The position numbers and the translations under genes were made by a program. 64,000 nucleotides of DNA from positions 6,584 through 70,583 of the forward strand of contig JBQTIY010000014.1 in NCBI GenBank assembly GCA_052387675.1, written 5' to 3'. The notes under the pieces are model-generated. The model worked only from the letters and a program-made list of their open reading frames with translations, made no database searches and was not told the DNA's origin. The number at the start of each line of letters is the position of its first letter. The stretch's first letter is position 1. Positions 50,002 to 59,535 of this stretch are shown here, one piece after another. The DNA comes from JBQTIY01 sp052387675. GTDB lineage: Bacteria > Planctomycetota > B15-G4.

Positions 50002-51294
50002 ATGTCCTCCTCCGCCAAGTCTCGCACTCGCGGCACCGCACGTTCTTCACGGAGCGCCGCACCGCGCGCCGCGCGTCCGCGCCTCGTCGTCGGGGCCGAG
50101 CGCTTCACTGGCAATGCCATCGTCGGGCAGTCCGGCGGGCCGACCGTGGTCATCAATCAGTCGCTCGTTGGCGTGGTGCTGGAGGCCCGGCGCCACAAGG
50201 AGATCGGCAAGGTCTTTGGCGCCCGGCATGGCGTGGCCGGCATCCTCAAGGACGATCTCCTGGATCTCTCCCGCGAGAGCGCGGCTCAGCTCGAAGCCGT
50301 GGCGCTCACGCCCGCGGCGGCCCTCGGCTCGGTGCGCAAGAAGCCCACGCGCGACGAATGCCTGGCCATGTTCGCCACCTTCCGCAAGCGCAAGGTGCGC
50401 TTCCTCTTCTACATCGGCGGCAACGACTCGGCCGAGACGGCCAACATCCTGCTGGAGTGCGCGCGCGAGCAGCAGCACCCGCTGCGCGTCTTTCATGTGC
50501 CCAAGACCATCGACAACGATCTGCGCGTGACCGACCACTGCCCCGGCTACGGCAGCGCGGCCAAGTTTGTGGCGCAGGCCTTCCAGGGCGATGACCAGGA
50601 CAACCGCTCGCTCAAGGGCATCAAGGTCAATGTCATCATGGGCCGGCACGCGGGCTTCCTCACCGCGGCCGCTGTGCTTGGGCGGCGCTTGAAGGACGAC
50701 GGGCCGCACTTGGTTTATGTGCCCGAAGTGGTCTTCGACGAGCAGCGCTTTGTGGCCGATGTGCTGGCCGTGAATGAGCGGCTAGGGCGCTGCCTCATCG
50801 CGGTGAGCGAGGGCGTACACGGCGCCGATGGCGTGACGATCGCCGAGAAAATCGCCGCGCGCGCCGAGCGTGACGCGCACGGCAATGTGCAGCTTTCCGG
50901 CAGTGGCGCCCTGGGCGATCACCTGGCTGGGCTGATCAAGGCGGCTCTGCCCAAGGGCCGCGTGCGCGCCGACACTTTCGGCTACCTGCAGCGTTCCTTT
51001 GCGGGCTGCGTCAGCGCCACCGATGCGCGCGAGGCGCGCCTGGTGGGCCAAGCCGCCGTGCGCTACGCCCTAAAGCACGACTCGGGCACGGTGGTCTTGC
51101 AGCGCGCCAAGGGGCGCGCCTACCAGTGCACCGCCGCGCTCACCGAGCTGTCGAACGTGGCCAAGTTCACCAAGACCATGGAGCGCGCCTGGATCAACGC
51201 GGCCGGCAACGACATCACGCCGGCCTTCGTGAAGTACGCGGCGCCGCTGGCAGGCGAGCTGCCCCGGATGACGCGGCTCAAGGGTCTGCGCTAA
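50002..51294 (+). CDS. Pyrophosphate-dependent 6-phosphofructokinase
   Basis: A ~430-residue phosphofructokinase using PPi rather than ATP for the fructose-6-phosphate step. IVGQSGGPTVVINQ starts the core, followed by YIGGNDSAETA (~135-145), PKTIDNDL (~166-173) and MGRHAGFL (~212-219). The GGND site and the Lys of PKTIDND are the changes that mark PPi-type enzymes, and the length suits the long PFP group. The ATG at 50002 is preferred; in-frame starts at 49936 (GTG) and 49966 (ATG) exist. Its end overlaps the convergent gene by 17 bases. Confidence 0.9.
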   Translation: MSSSAKSRTRGTARSSRSAAPRAARPRLVVGAERFTGNAIVGQSGGPTVVINQSLVGVVLEARRHKEIGKVFGARHGVAGILKDDLLDLSRESAAQLEAVALTPAAALGSVRKKPTRDECLAMFATFRKRKVRFLFYIGGNDSAETANILLECAREQQHPLRVFHVPKTIDNDLRVTDHCPGYGSAAKFVAQAFQGDDQDNRSLKGIKVNVIMGRHAGFLTAAAVLGRRLKDDGPHLVYVPEVVFDEQRFVADVLAVNERLGRCLIAVSEGVHGADGVTIAEKIAARAERDAHGNVQLSGSGALGDHLAGLIKAALPKGRVRADTFGYLQRSFAGCVSATDAREARLVGQAAVRYALKHDSGTVVLQRAKGRAYQCTAALTELSNVAKFTKTMERAWINAAGNDITPAFVKYAAPLAGELPRMTRLKGLR

Positions 51295-52987
51295 GCCGCA
51301 GCAGAACCGCATCGGGTGCGCCGAGGCGCTGCAATTCGAGCGTCTCGGCACGCGCCGCCGCGCTGTCGCCCTGCGCGAGCGCGCGCAGCGCGAGCAAGCG
51401 GTGGCCTTCGATCTGCAGTTCCCTGATCCGCGCCAGTGTCTCCGCAGAACGCGGGGCCTCAGCCTGCAAGAGTTCGGCAAGCTGCACACGGACGCCGCCC
51501 GCGGAGGGGCTCGTGCGGCACAGCTCCTCGGCCAGCGTGCGCGCCTCGTCCGCGCGACCGAGCGTTTGAAGCACGCGGATCAGATTCTCGCCGGCCTGCG
51601 CATAGTCGGGCACCATGTCGAGTGCCGCGCGGTAGCTGTCTTCGGCCTCCAGAAGCAGGTCGCCGTTGCCGGTGACGTCGGCCAGCAGCTCGCAAGCCAG
51701 GCCGAGGTCGTAGCGCGCGCGAGGATCGTCGCCGAGGTTCACGGCCTCGGCCAGCGCCGCGCGCGCATCCTCAAGTCGCGCCGGATCAAGCCGCGCCAAA
51801 TCGGCGGGCTGTCCCGTCTGCGTGAGGCGCGACGCCTCGGCGACGACCATGTGACCATGCTGAGCGAGACCATCGACTCGGCTCGGCTGGAACGCCGGAG
51901 GTCCGAGCTGCAACAGAGCGCCGGGCCACACCGAGGCCGGCAGATTCAGTACGACGCCCAGAGCCAGGATCTCGAAGAGCGCCCCGCCGCGAGGACGGCC
52001 CGCTAGGCACAGCCCCGCCGCGACGCAAAGGAAGGGCAGCGCCGGCAGACGGTGCCGCGAGCTCACGAGGAAGACGAGGTTCAGCAGCAGCACGCCGAGC
52101 ACCGGCAGCCAGAGTGCTGCGCGCTGCCGCGGTTGCGCTCGCGCGCGCCAGAGCCCGACCAGCGCGAGCGGGGCGACGAGGCCGAAGCTCAGCAGCAGCA
52201 GCGGCAAGAGCGTGAAGGCCGGAAAGCCGTACTCGAAGTCGAGCCCCGCCGACACCTCAGCGCGATGCCACCAGAGCCAAAGTTTGCGCAGCAGCGTGGC
52301 CGCCTCGCCATTGGAATCGGCGGCGACCTCTTCGCGCAGGCGCGCAAGATGGTGCGCGTTCGCGTCGAGCGTGGACGCGCCGCGCTCCCAGGCCACGAAG
52401 GCAGCTTCGTAGCGCAGCGCGTCGAGCTCCGGGCCCGGCCGGAAGTCCGTGGTGCCGGAGCGTGCGGCGCCGTGTCCAAGGCGCATCCGCAGGCCGAGAT
52501 TCTGCGCGCCCGAGGTCCCGCTACCGTCGGCCTCGCCCCAGCGCGCATCGCTCGCCATGAGCCATGTCGCCGCGAGGAGAGCGGCAACGCCGACGAGCAC
52601 CGCCCGCCACCGTTGGCCGCGCCGAGGCGAAAGCAGCGCGATGACGCCCCAGGTCAGCAGCGCCGTCGCGAAGAGCACAGCCGGGGCCTGCGGCAGATGC
52701 GCCAGCGCGCTGCCGGAGACGACCCACATTGCCATCGCCGGCAGTTCGGCGGCCGGCACTTCCAGCCCTCGGCAGAGTTTCGCGACGCCGTGCAGCGTTG
52801 CGAGCGAGCAGGCCAACCCGAGCGCCCCCACGCACCATGCGGCCAGGCTACTTTCGCCGAATCGTCCGGCGCCGAAGGAGCCGACGACGGAGAATCCGGC
52901 GCCGAAGGGCCCGGCCATCCACGCGGCGATCGCCCAGGTACCGAGCAGTGCGTGGAGCAGGTACAGCGCCGCACGCAAGCGGCTCAT
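51278..52987 (-). CDS. Polytopic membrane protein with C-terminal TPR region
   Basis: A 569-residue protein with about eight to nine hydrophobic segments in the first ~360 residues (several Trp/Leu/Ala-rich helices), then a soluble helical region with TPR-like repeats (~400-560; RARYDLGLACELLADVTGN, DEARTLAEELCRTSPSAGG). This layout resembles O-antigen-ligase-like or GT-C membrane glycosyltransferases with TPR domains, but no catalytic signature is clear. Its ATG overlaps the stop of the SGNH gene by four bases, so both act together, probably in surface polysaccharide or lipid modification. Confidence 0.7.
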   Translation of the reverse strand: MSRLRAALYLLHALLGTWAIAAWMAGPFGAGFSVVGSFGAGRFGESSLAAWCVGALGLACSLATLHGVAKLCRGLEVPAAELPAMAMWVVSGSALAHLPQAPAVLFATALLTWGVIALLSPRRGQRWRAVLVGVAALLAATWLMASDARWGEADGSGTSGAQNLGLRMRLGHGAARSGTTDFRPGPELDALRYEAAFVAWERGASTLDANAHHLARLREEVAADSNGEAATLLRKLWLWWHRAEVSAGLDFEYGFPAFTLLPLLLLSFGLVAPLALVGLWRARAQPRQRAALWLPVLGVLLLNLVFLVSSRHRLPALPFLCVAAGLCLAGRPRGGALFEILALGVVLNLPASVWPGALLQLGPPAFQPSRVDGLAQHGHMVVAEASRLTQTGQPADLARLDPARLEDARAALAEAVNLGDDPRARYDLGLACELLADVTGNGDLLLEAEDSYRAALDMVPDYAQAGENLIRVLQTLGRADEARTLAEELCRTSPSAGGVRVQLAELLQAEAPRSAETLARIRELQIEGHRLLALRALAQGDSAAARAETLELQRLGAPDAVLLRLSADP

Positions 52988-54129
52988 CGCGCAGCAGAGG
53001 CTTCGGCGCCTCCGGCCGGTGCCACATTCCCGGCGCGCGCCGCGAGCGACACAAACTCCGGCGCCGCGAGCAGCGTCGCAAGCACGCGCTCGGCGAGCAG
53101 CGCGCAGCCGGCATCGGTGAGATGCACGGAATCGGCAAAGTGCTCTTCGTCCCCAGGCACGGCCGTCTCGCCCTCCACGAGCAAGGCCCCCATCTCGGCT
53201 GCGACCTCGCGGATGACGCGGTTGTGCGCATCGAAACCGTCGAGCACGCCGGCCAGGCTCATGTAAGGCATCCACATGAGCGAGGTCTGTGCGGCGCGGC
53301 GCTGGACCTCGGGCGGTTGCTCGCGCCGCTGCTGGTGCGCGAAGGTGACCAGCACGACCAGGGGCGGGCGCGGCCCTTGCTGGCAGGCCGCCACGAGCGC
53401 GCGCAGGTTCGTGCGGAAGACTTCGGCCAGGGCCGCGGCGTCGTACTGCAGCGTCTCGGCGCCGGCGTCGGCGGCCGGCCGGCCGGCAAAGAGATTCTTG
53501 GAGATCGTCTTCCAGGCCTGCGAGTGGCGCGCCAGCCACGACTCGCGCTCGGCCGGCGGCGCGGCCGAGGCCAAGCCCTGGGCTGCGGCGAGCTGGCGGC
53601 TGTCGCGCGAGAGATCATTGGTCGAGTGGTAGATGACCACGACATCCGGATCGGTGGCAGCGACGCGCTGCCGCCAATCGGTGAGCGACTCGGTGGTGGT
53701 GAAGCCGGCGGAGCCAGCATTGAGAAAGTCTAGGTCGACGCTCGGTTGGCCCAACTCGGGCAGGTGCAACTCAGATGGGCCCAACTGCGGCAGGTGCTGG
53801 CGCAGCCCCGCCGCAACACGCGCCGGCCAGGTGGCCTCATTGCTCGAGGCCTCTGCGCAGAACACCGTGGAGCCGCCCAGAAAGGCGAGGCGCAGACGGC
53901 CCGCCGGCTTCGGCAGCTCAAGTTCCGGCGAGCGAAAGCCGCGCGAGTCCACTTCGATGCGCCGGCCACGCCCCTCGGTGACACCCGGCGCCGGCAGAAG
54001 CAGCCCGCTCACCGGATCCGTGCGGAAGGCATAGAAGCTGCCCACCCGGCCGTACTGGCTCCACTGCCGAAAACGCTCGGCGCCCTCGATGACCAGCAAG
54101 CCGCCGGCCACGATGAGCAGCGCGAACAC
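52984..54129 (-). CDS. Membrane-anchored SGNH/GDSL-type hydrolase-like protein
   Basis: A ~381-residue protein with an N-terminal membrane helix (FALLIVAGGLLVIEG). SGNH blocks are visible: block I LAFLGGSTVFC (Ser87), block II NAGSAGFTT, block III HSTNDLS (Asn) and the catalytic pair ADSVHLTDAG (Asp-x2-His). Family members remove or transfer acetyl groups on envelope sugars. The start is unsure: GTG at 54129 has no ribosome site and the frame stays open to the CBS gene. It is cotranscribed with the TPR membrane protein. Confidence 0.75.
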   Translation of the reverse strand: MFALLIVAGGLLVIEGAERFRQWSQYGRVGSFYAFRTDPVSGLLLPAPGVTEGRGRRIEVDSRGFRSPELELPKPAGRLRLAFLGGSTVFCAEASSNEATWPARVAAGLRQHLPQLGPSELHLPELGQPSVDLDFLNAGSAGFTTTESLTDWRQRVAATDPDVVVIYHSTNDLSRDSRQLAAAQGLASAAPPAERESWLARHSQAWKTISKNLFAGRPAADAGAETLQYDAAALAEVFRTNLRALVAACQQGPRPPLVVLVTFAHQQRREQPPEVQRRAAQTSLMWMPYMSLAGVLDGFDAHNRVIREVAAEMGALLVEGETAVPGDEEHFADSVHLTDAGCALLAERVLATLLAAPEFVSLAARAGNVAPAGGAEASAAR

Positions 54130-54191
54130 CAGCCGGCTGCGCTGGCGGCGCCGCTGCCTTGGCCCGCCTGGGGCCGCCGAGGAGGTTGCGC

Positions 54192-55031
54192 TCAGGCCAC
54201 GGCCCCGTAGTGCTCGAGGATGTCGGTGCGCGTGACGATGCCCACCAGCATGCCATCCAGATCCACCGGCAGCGCCGACACGCGATGCTCGAGCATCAGC
54301 GTGACGGCGCGCGAGAGCGACTCGCGCGGAGCGATCGTCACCACGTCCTTGGTCATGATGTCCAGCACGCGCTGTGCGCGCACGGGCGCGCCGCCGCGTG
54401 CCGCAGCCTGCGCCTCGGCCACCAGCTCGCGTCCCAGAGCCAGACGAATGTCGCGGTCCGAGATCAGCCCTACGAGCTCCTCCTCGTGCAGCACCGGAAT
54501 GTGCCGAATGCGCCAGTCGTTGCAGCGCCGGATGGCCTCGCCCAGGCTTTCATCGGGCTCCATGGTGATGACCGGCGACTTCATCAGCTCATCCACGGAG
54601 CGGTCGAGCTGGTCGGCGTGCGCCGGATCGCGGCACAGATCGCGGAAGGCGGAGACGAGGTTCGTCTCCGTGACGATGCCCACCAGCCGGCCGGACTGCA
54701 GCACGGGCAGCGCTCCGATGCGCTGCTCGACCATGTGCATGGCGGCGCGCGGCCCGCGTTCGTCCATCTCGACGCAGATGACCGGGCTGCGCATGAGTTC
54801 GGCCACCGTGCGCGGCAGCGCGGCGTCCGCCGGCAAGCCCAGCGTGGAGAGCGGCACGCCGCCTGTGCCGAGACGCACGTCGCGATCGCTGAGAATGCCC
54901 AGAACTTCGTCGCCGCGCACCACGGGCAGGTGCCGGAAGCCGTGCCGCTCCATGAGCGCGATCGCTTCCTCCAAGGAAGCCTCGGGCTTCACGGTGACCG
55001 GCCGGCGGGTCATGTAGCGGGAGACGAGCAT
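54192..55031 (-). CDS. Four-CBS-domain regulatory protein
   Basis: A 279-residue protein made of four CBS motifs in two tandem pairs: repeats begin near residues 1 (VSRYMTRRPVTV), 75 (VAELMRSPVICV), 145 (VDELMKSPVITM) and 220 (VLDIMTKDVVTI), each ending in a VVGILSDRD- or LVGIVTRTD-type strand. CBS pairs bind adenine nucleotides and usually regulate a partner; none is fused here. A TATCAT box lies ~50 bases upstream on the same strand (near 55081-55086). Confidence 0.88.
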   Translation of the reverse strand: MLVSRYMTRRPVTVKPEASLEEAIALMERHGFRHLPVVRGDEVLGILSDRDVRLGTGGVPLSTLGLPADAALPRTVAELMRSPVICVEMDERGPRAAMHMVEQRIGALPVLQSGRLVGIVTETNLVSAFRDLCRDPAHADQLDRSVDELMKSPVITMEPDESLGEAIRRCNDWRIRHIPVLHEEELVGLISDRDIRLALGRELVAEAQAAARGGAPVRAQRVLDIMTKDVVTIAPRESLSRAVTLMLEHRVSALPVDLDGMLVGIVTRTDILEHYGAVA

Positions 55032-55103
55032 GGCGGCTGCGCACTGCGGTGGCCGAGCGGCCAGGGGCGCGCGGTCCGCGATGATAACCGAGCCGCGCGC
55101 CGC

Positions 55104-55934
55104 TCAGCGCCCCTTGTACACAGGCTTGCGCTTCTCGCGGAAGGCGGCCAGGGCCTCCAGCCGATCTTCGCTCGGCAGCACTCGCTCCAGATAAAGGGCG
55201 CGCTCGCGCTGCAGCAGTCCGGCGAGGTCGCCGCCGGACTGGCCGGCTTCGATGGCTTCTTTGGCTGCCGCCACGGCCAGCGGTCCATTGGCCGCAATGG
55301 CCTCGGCGAGCGCCGTCGCGCGAGCGATGAGCGCGGCCGGCTCGGCCACCTCATTGACCAGCCCCATCGCATGCGCTTCGGCCGCCGTGAGCCGGCGCGA
55401 GCTGAAGATGAGTTCCTTGGCGCGGGCCACACCCACCACGCGGGGCAGGCGCTGCGTTCCGCCCGCCCCCGGGATGATGGCCAGCGAGGTCTCGGTGAGA
55501 CCCAGCGAGGCCGTGCTGGCGGCGAGGCGCAGATCGCAGGCCAGGGCCAGTTCGAGGCCGCCGCCGAAGGCCACGCCATTCAGCACCGCGATCGTGGGCT
55601 GCGGCAGCGCCGCGAGGGCCGCAAAGACATCGCCGATGCGCGCGACGAAGCGGCGCGTCTGCTCCAGAGTGAAGCCGGCGCGCTCCTTGAGATCGGCTCC
55701 GGCGCAGAAGGCCTTTTCGCCGGCTCCGGTCACGAGCACCACGCGCACCGAGCGATCGGCGCGCAGCGCCTCCACATGGGCGGCGAGTTGACCGAGCGTC
55801 TCAAAGGAGAGCGCGTTCATGACTTCGGGCCGCTCGAGCCGCAGCCAGGCGAGGTGCTCCGCGCGGCGCAGGGAGACACAGAGCGCGGCGGCGGGCGTGG
55901 GTGAATCGGGCTGCGGAGCGGCGGGTGCGTTCAT
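55104..55934 (-). CDS. Enoyl-CoA hydratase/methylglutaconyl-CoA hydratase-family enzyme
   Basis: A 276-residue crotonase-fold enzyme. The oxyanion-hole segments FCAGADLKER and GVAFGGGLELALACDL are present, with catalytic-type Glu residues in LTETSLAIIPGAGGTQRLPR. The ADLKER sequence resembles the AUH/methylglutaconyl-CoA hydratase branch, which works in leucine breakdown, but simple enoyl-CoA hydratase activity is equally possible. The ATG at 55934 is set by the -10 spacing. It is divergent from the membrane protein at 56004. Confidence 0.85.
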   Translation of the reverse strand: MNAPAAPQPDSPTPAAALCVSLRRAEHLAWLRLERPEVMNALSFETLGQLAAHVEALRADRSVRVVLVTGAGEKAFCAGADLKERAGFTLEQTRRFVARIGDVFAALAALPQPTIAVLNGVAFGGGLELALACDLRLAASTASLGLTETSLAIIPGAGGTQRLPRVVGVARAKELIFSSRRLTAAEAHAMGLVNEVAEPAALIARATALAEAIAANGPLAVAAAKEAIEAGQSGGDLAGLLQRERALYLERVLPSEDRLEALAAFREKRKPVYKGR

Positions 55935-55941
55935 GGCGCGA

Positions 55942-55947
55942 AGTCTA
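55942..55947 (-). promoter_or_regulatory. Extended -10 of the enoyl-CoA hydratase gene (leaderless)
   Basis: On the minus strand CCTTGC-TAGACT is followed by seven bases (TCGCGCC) and the ATG at 55934. Confidence 0.55.
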
Positions 55948-56003
55948 GCAAGGCCCGCCCACTGGCTTGTCTGCCGGCCCTCGGGGAAGATGGCCAAGCC
56001 CAC

Positions 56004-57713
56004 ATGAATCCCGCGCCACGCGAGCCCGCCGAGCCCCGCCGCGAGATGCGGATGTTCGGCTGGACGCCCTCACGCTGGACGGTGGCGCTGGCCGTCCTGG
56101 GCTGCTGCCTGCTCACCTTGTGGATTAAGCACCAGGTCAACGTCGTGCGCGTGAATGCCAATCACGGCGACAGCTCCTTCTATTTCGCTGTCGCACGCAA
56201 CGTGGCCGAAGGCCGCGGCTTCCTCATCGACTACGTGTGGAACTTCTGGAATCACCCGGAGGGAATCCCCACGCCCGCCAATGTCTGGTGGATGCCGCTG
56301 GCCAGCATCATCGGGGCGATCGGCATGTGGCTGGGCCAGCACGACTACCCCTCGGCTCAGGCGGCCACGATCGCCTTCAGCTCGCTGCTGCCTCTCGTGC
56401 TCTATCTCCTCGGCCGAGACATGTTCGGCAGCCGACCCATCGGACTGCTCGGCGCGCTGCTCGGCACGGCCTTCCACCTCTTTCTGGATCAGCCCAGCGG
56501 TGTGCTCAGCCACTCGCCCTACGTGGTGCTGGCTTCGCTCTCGCTGTGGCTCATCGTGCGCGCCGCAGAGCACGATCGCTGGCTGCCGTGGTGCGGCGCC
56601 GCCATTGCGCTGACGCAACTCGCGCGCAGCGACGCGGTCATGCTCTTCGGTGCGCTGGCGGTCGCACTCCTCGCCCGTCGCGCGCCCGGCCGCTGGCCGA
56701 GGCCGCGCGCACTCGTCGGACTCGTGCTCGGCTATGCGCTCGTCATGTCGCCCTGGTGGGCCTACAACCTGCATCTGCACGGCGTGCTCATGCCGGGCGG
56801 CGCCTTCAAAGCGATCTTCCTGCCGCACTACGAGGCGTGGTACTCGCTGCCGGAGAGCGTTACGCCACAGCGCTGGCTAGACACCGGCTGGAACGCGATC
56901 TGGAAGCTCAAGGGCACGATCTCCGCCGCCAATCTGGACACGGCCGCCACCGGACTCATCACCGGCGCACCCGAACGCGACAAGGCTTGGGCCGATCCGA
57001 GTCTCGTCACTCTCTGGGCGTTGTCACTCGTCGGACTGGCCACGATGCTGCGCCGGCAGTTCCTCCCCTTCTGGGCGCTGCTGCTCCTGCAGTACACCTT
57101 TTACTCGCTGATCTTCACGGCCGTCGGGATGGAGTCCTTCCGCACCGGCATGTACAGCCTCTATCCGACGCTGGTGCTCGCGAGTGCCGCCGGACTGCTG
57201 CTCCTCGCACGGGGCGCCACGCGCCTAGCGCAATCCTTTTCCGCGAGCGTCAAGGCACAGCGCGTGGCCGGCCGAGTCGTTGCGCTGGCCGCCGTTGTCC
57301 TCGTCGGCTGGCTCCTGCTGGGGCAGTACCGCTTTGCGCGCGCCTCGCTGGAGCGCAAGGCCGATGGCATCGCGGCACTCAACGCCGTCTACCGCACGAT
57401 GCGCGTGCAAACTTTCGACGCGCTCGGACTCAGCGACGCCGTGATCATGGCGCGCGATGTCCATCAGCTCAACGCGCTGGCGGGCATGAAGGGCGTCATG
57501 ATTCCGCTGGAGCCCGAGCCCGTCATTCGTGAAGTCGCACGGCGCTACGGCGCGCGGCACCTCTTGCTCACGGGCTGGGGCGACCAGCCGCTCGAAAAGC
57601 TCTCGCAGCGGCCCGCTCTGGCCGACATCGGGAAAAACCCGCATTTCCGGCGCATTTTTGGCCCGGCCAAGATGCGCGGCATTCGCTGGGAGCTTTACGA
57701 GATCCTCGAATAG
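56004..57713 (+). CDS. GT-C-like polytopic membrane protein (ArnT/PMT-like)
   Basis: A 569-residue protein with about ten to twelve hydrophobic segments. A short first loop with a conserved-looking acidic site (NHGDSSFYFAVARNVAEG) after helix 1 resembles the periplasmic loop of GT-C glycosyltransferases that use lipid-linked sugars, and the C-terminal ~120 residues form a soluble domain (QTFDALGLSDAVIMARDVHQLNAL...). No donor or acceptor can be named. The start ATG has no clear Shine-Dalgarno or -10 box. Confidence 0.7.
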   Translation: MNPAPREPAEPRREMRMFGWTPSRWTVALAVLGCCLLTLWIKHQVNVVRVNANHGDSSFYFAVARNVAEGRGFLIDYVWNFWNHPEGIPTPANVWWMPLASIIGAIGMWLGQHDYPSAQAATIAFSSLLPLVLYLLGRDMFGSRPIGLLGALLGTAFHLFLDQPSGVLSHSPYVVLASLSLWLIVRAAEHDRWLPWCGAAIALTQLARSDAVMLFGALAVALLARRAPGRWPRPRALVGLVLGYALVMSPWWAYNLHLHGVLMPGGAFKAIFLPHYEAWYSLPESVTPQRWLDTGWNAIWKLKGTISAANLDTAATGLITGAPERDKAWADPSLVTLWALSLVGLATMLRRQFLPFWALLLLQYTFYSLIFTAVGMESFRTGMYSLYPTLVLASAAGLLLLARGATRLAQSFSASVKAQRVAGRVVALAAVVLVGWLLLGQYRFARASLERKADGIAALNAVYRTMRVQTFDALGLSDAVIMARDVHQLNALAGMKGVMIPLEPEPVIREVARRYGARHLLLTGWGDQPLEKLSQRPALADIGKNPHFRRIFGPAKMRGIRWELYEILE

Positions 57714-57824
57714 CTTGAAAAGCCGCCATCCGGCGCGCATTCTCGCGCCTGTTGGCGGTGCGCTTCACGGCAGATCGGCGAGTCGCCGGCCCGGAGGCGG
57801 CCGCATTCTTCGGGAGACCTGACC

Positions 57825-58475
57825 TTGGACATCCTCAGCGATCACGGACTCTGGCTGCGCTGGATTCATATCGTCGCCGGCATCATGTGGATCGGGATGC
57901 TGTGGTTCTTCAACTTCGTCAACGGCCCCTTCCAGGGCGCGCTCGACGCAGAGACCAAGGGCAAGGTCGGACCGCAACTCATGCCGCGCGCCCTGTGGTG
58001 GTTCCGCTGGGGCGCCGCCTTCACGTGGATCTCCGGCGTGACCTACGCCACCATCCTTGGCAAGGCCGACACGACGCCCGGCGTCGACGGCAGCGTCATG
58101 AAGTGGTTCTTCGAGACCCAGCGCGGCAACTGGATCTTCCTCGGCTTCCTCTTCGGCACGGTCATGGCCTTCAACGTGTGGTTTGTGATCTGGCCGCGCC
58201 AGAAGAAGATCATCGGCAGCACGATCCGCAAGGAGAACCCGCCTGAGAAGGCCGGCTGGATCAAGGTCGCGACGAACGCTTCGCGCCTGAACACCTTCCT
58301 GTCGATCCCGCTCATCGCCTTCATGGGCGCCGCCAAGCACACCGGCGAACTCAGCGGCGTCTTCCCCGCCAATGTGTGGGTCTCCGCGGCGATCATTTCG
58401 CTGATCGGCTTCGGCGTCGCTTGGCTGTTCATCTTCAAGATCGGCCCGAGCGTCGGGAAGGACTTCAAGGGCTGA
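57825..58475 (+). CDS. PuuD-like (urate-oxidase N-terminal type) membrane protein
   Basis: A 216-residue protein with about five membrane helices. The N-terminal WLRWIHIVAGIMWIGMLWFFNFVN and NPPEKAG...ASRLNTFLSIPLIAFM resemble the membrane domain of bacterial urate hydroxylase PuuD and related stand-alone proteins, in which His/Trp in helix 1 bind heme or quinone-type partners. There is no cytochrome c domain as in full PuuD. The start is a TTG at 57825 with GGGAGA eight bases before it. A hairpin follows ten bases after the stop. Confidence 0.75.
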   Translation: MDILSDHGLWLRWIHIVAGIMWIGMLWFFNFVNGPFQGALDAETKGKVGPQLMPRALWWFRWGAAFTWISGVTYATILGKADTTPGVDGSVMKWFFETQRGNWIFLGFLFGTVMAFNVWFVIWPRQKKIIGSTIRKENPPEKAGWIKVATNASRLNTFLSIPLIAFMGAAKHTGELSGVFPANVWVSAAIISLIGFGVAWLFIFKIGPSVGKDFKG

Positions 58476-58484
58476 GAGGGCGCT

Positions 58485-58501
58485 GGGCGCTGAGTGCGCC
58501 C
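58485..58501 (+). terminator. Possible terminator after the PuuD-like gene
   Basis: GGGCGC and GCGCCC form a six-base-pair stem with TGAGT loop, ten bases after the stop codon. There is no T-tract. The remaining ~240 bases to 58743 show no gene or clear signal. Confidence 0.4.
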
Positions 58502-58743
58502 GCGTCGGGGGCTCGGCGGTGCCGCTCGAGCAGTCCTCGCCGGCGCGGCCGATGCGGCCGAGACCGGCTCCGGAACTCGCGGCACACCGACACCCCGACG
58601 CGTCGCACACCGCTGCACGGGTGGAAGGCAGTTGGCGGACGCGGGCTGCTCTGCCAACGGCGGCGGGAGCGGCAGGCTGCCGAGTGTCCGCGGAGCGGCG
58701 CGTCCGGTCGACGCAGAGCGGAGCCCGCGCCTGCGGAGCAGCG

Positions 58744-59532
58744 CTACTTCGCAGAGAAGACGAAGTCTGTCCCTGTGACGGCTTGGCTGTTGGCAACGGT
58801 GATCTCGAGCTGCTTGCGTCCAAGCGTCTCGTGCCAGGCTTCCAGCGTGTAGGTGCCGGGCGGCACGCCGTCGAGAGAGAAGGCGCCGTCGGCGCCGGTG
58901 ACGGCAAAGTACGGGTGGTCGACGACGCCGATCCAGCCGCGCATGTAGGAGTGCACGTCGCAGACCAAGGCCATCATCACGTCCTGGCGCTTGAACTCGA
59001 GTTCGCGGGGAGCTGCGCCGGCCGGCATGCCTTGGTTCACGGCTGAGCCCTTGTTGGGCTTGACGTGCACGTTGTGCAGCACCGGGTCGCTGTTCTTGAC
59101 GTGGAGAGTTTGGCGCGTGCGAAGACCGAGGACACGCGGATGGAAGACGCAGCCGGACTGGTCGATCTCTGCATTGCTCTGCGGCTCGGGGTAGGCGTAG
59201 TCCGACAAGCCGGCAGCGATCCACACGAAGGCATTGGCGAGGCGGCCATCCTGCACGAGCAGGCTCTCGTCGAGCATCTCGCCCTCGCTGTGCTGCATGC
59301 AGAAGGCCTCGCCGACGGGCTGAAATGTTTTGCGCGCGGGAGCCTCGCCGGAGAAGCGCACCTGTCCGGCGATGCTGCCAGCCGTGGAGGCGTCGACGGG
59401 CGGCGCCTCCGGCTTGGCGGGCTTGCTTGCTCCGGCGGAGCCGGTCGTGCTGGCAGGTGGCGCGGCGTCGTCGCCGCCGCACGCGCAGAGCAGCGCCACA
59501 CCGAGCAGGAGCGACGAGGATCGCGAGCGCAT
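58744..59532 (-). CDS. Cupredoxin-like copper-site lipoprotein
   Basis: A 262-residue lipoprotein (lipobox LLCAC, Cys18). After an Ala/Pro linker it has a beta-sandwich region with NSDPVLHNVHVKP and MALVCDVHSYMRGWIGV, giving His...Cys-x2-His-x2-Met copper-ligand spacing found in cupredoxin-like domains of methylamine-utilisation and carboxypeptidase-regulatory-like proteins. The C-terminus (GADGAFSLDGVPPGTYTLEAWHE) is a regulatory-like beta domain. Probably a periplasmic electron carrier or copper binder. It starts only 16 bases from the divergent AhpD-like gene; a GTG at 59565 is an alternative start. Confidence 0.75.
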   Translation of the reverse strand: MRSRSSSLLLGVALLCACGGDDAAPPASTTGSAGASKPAKPEAPPVDASTAGSIAGQVRFSGEAPARKTFQPVGEAFCMQHSEGEMLDESLLVQDGRLANAFVWIAAGLSDYAYPEPQSNAEIDQSGCVFHPRVLGLRTRQTLHVKNSDPVLHNVHVKPNKGSAVNQGMPAGAAPRELEFKRQDVMMALVCDVHSYMRGWIGVVDHPYFAVTGADGAFSLDGVPPGTYTLEAWHETLGRKQLEITVANSQAVTGTDFVFSAK

Positions 59533-59535
59533 TGC

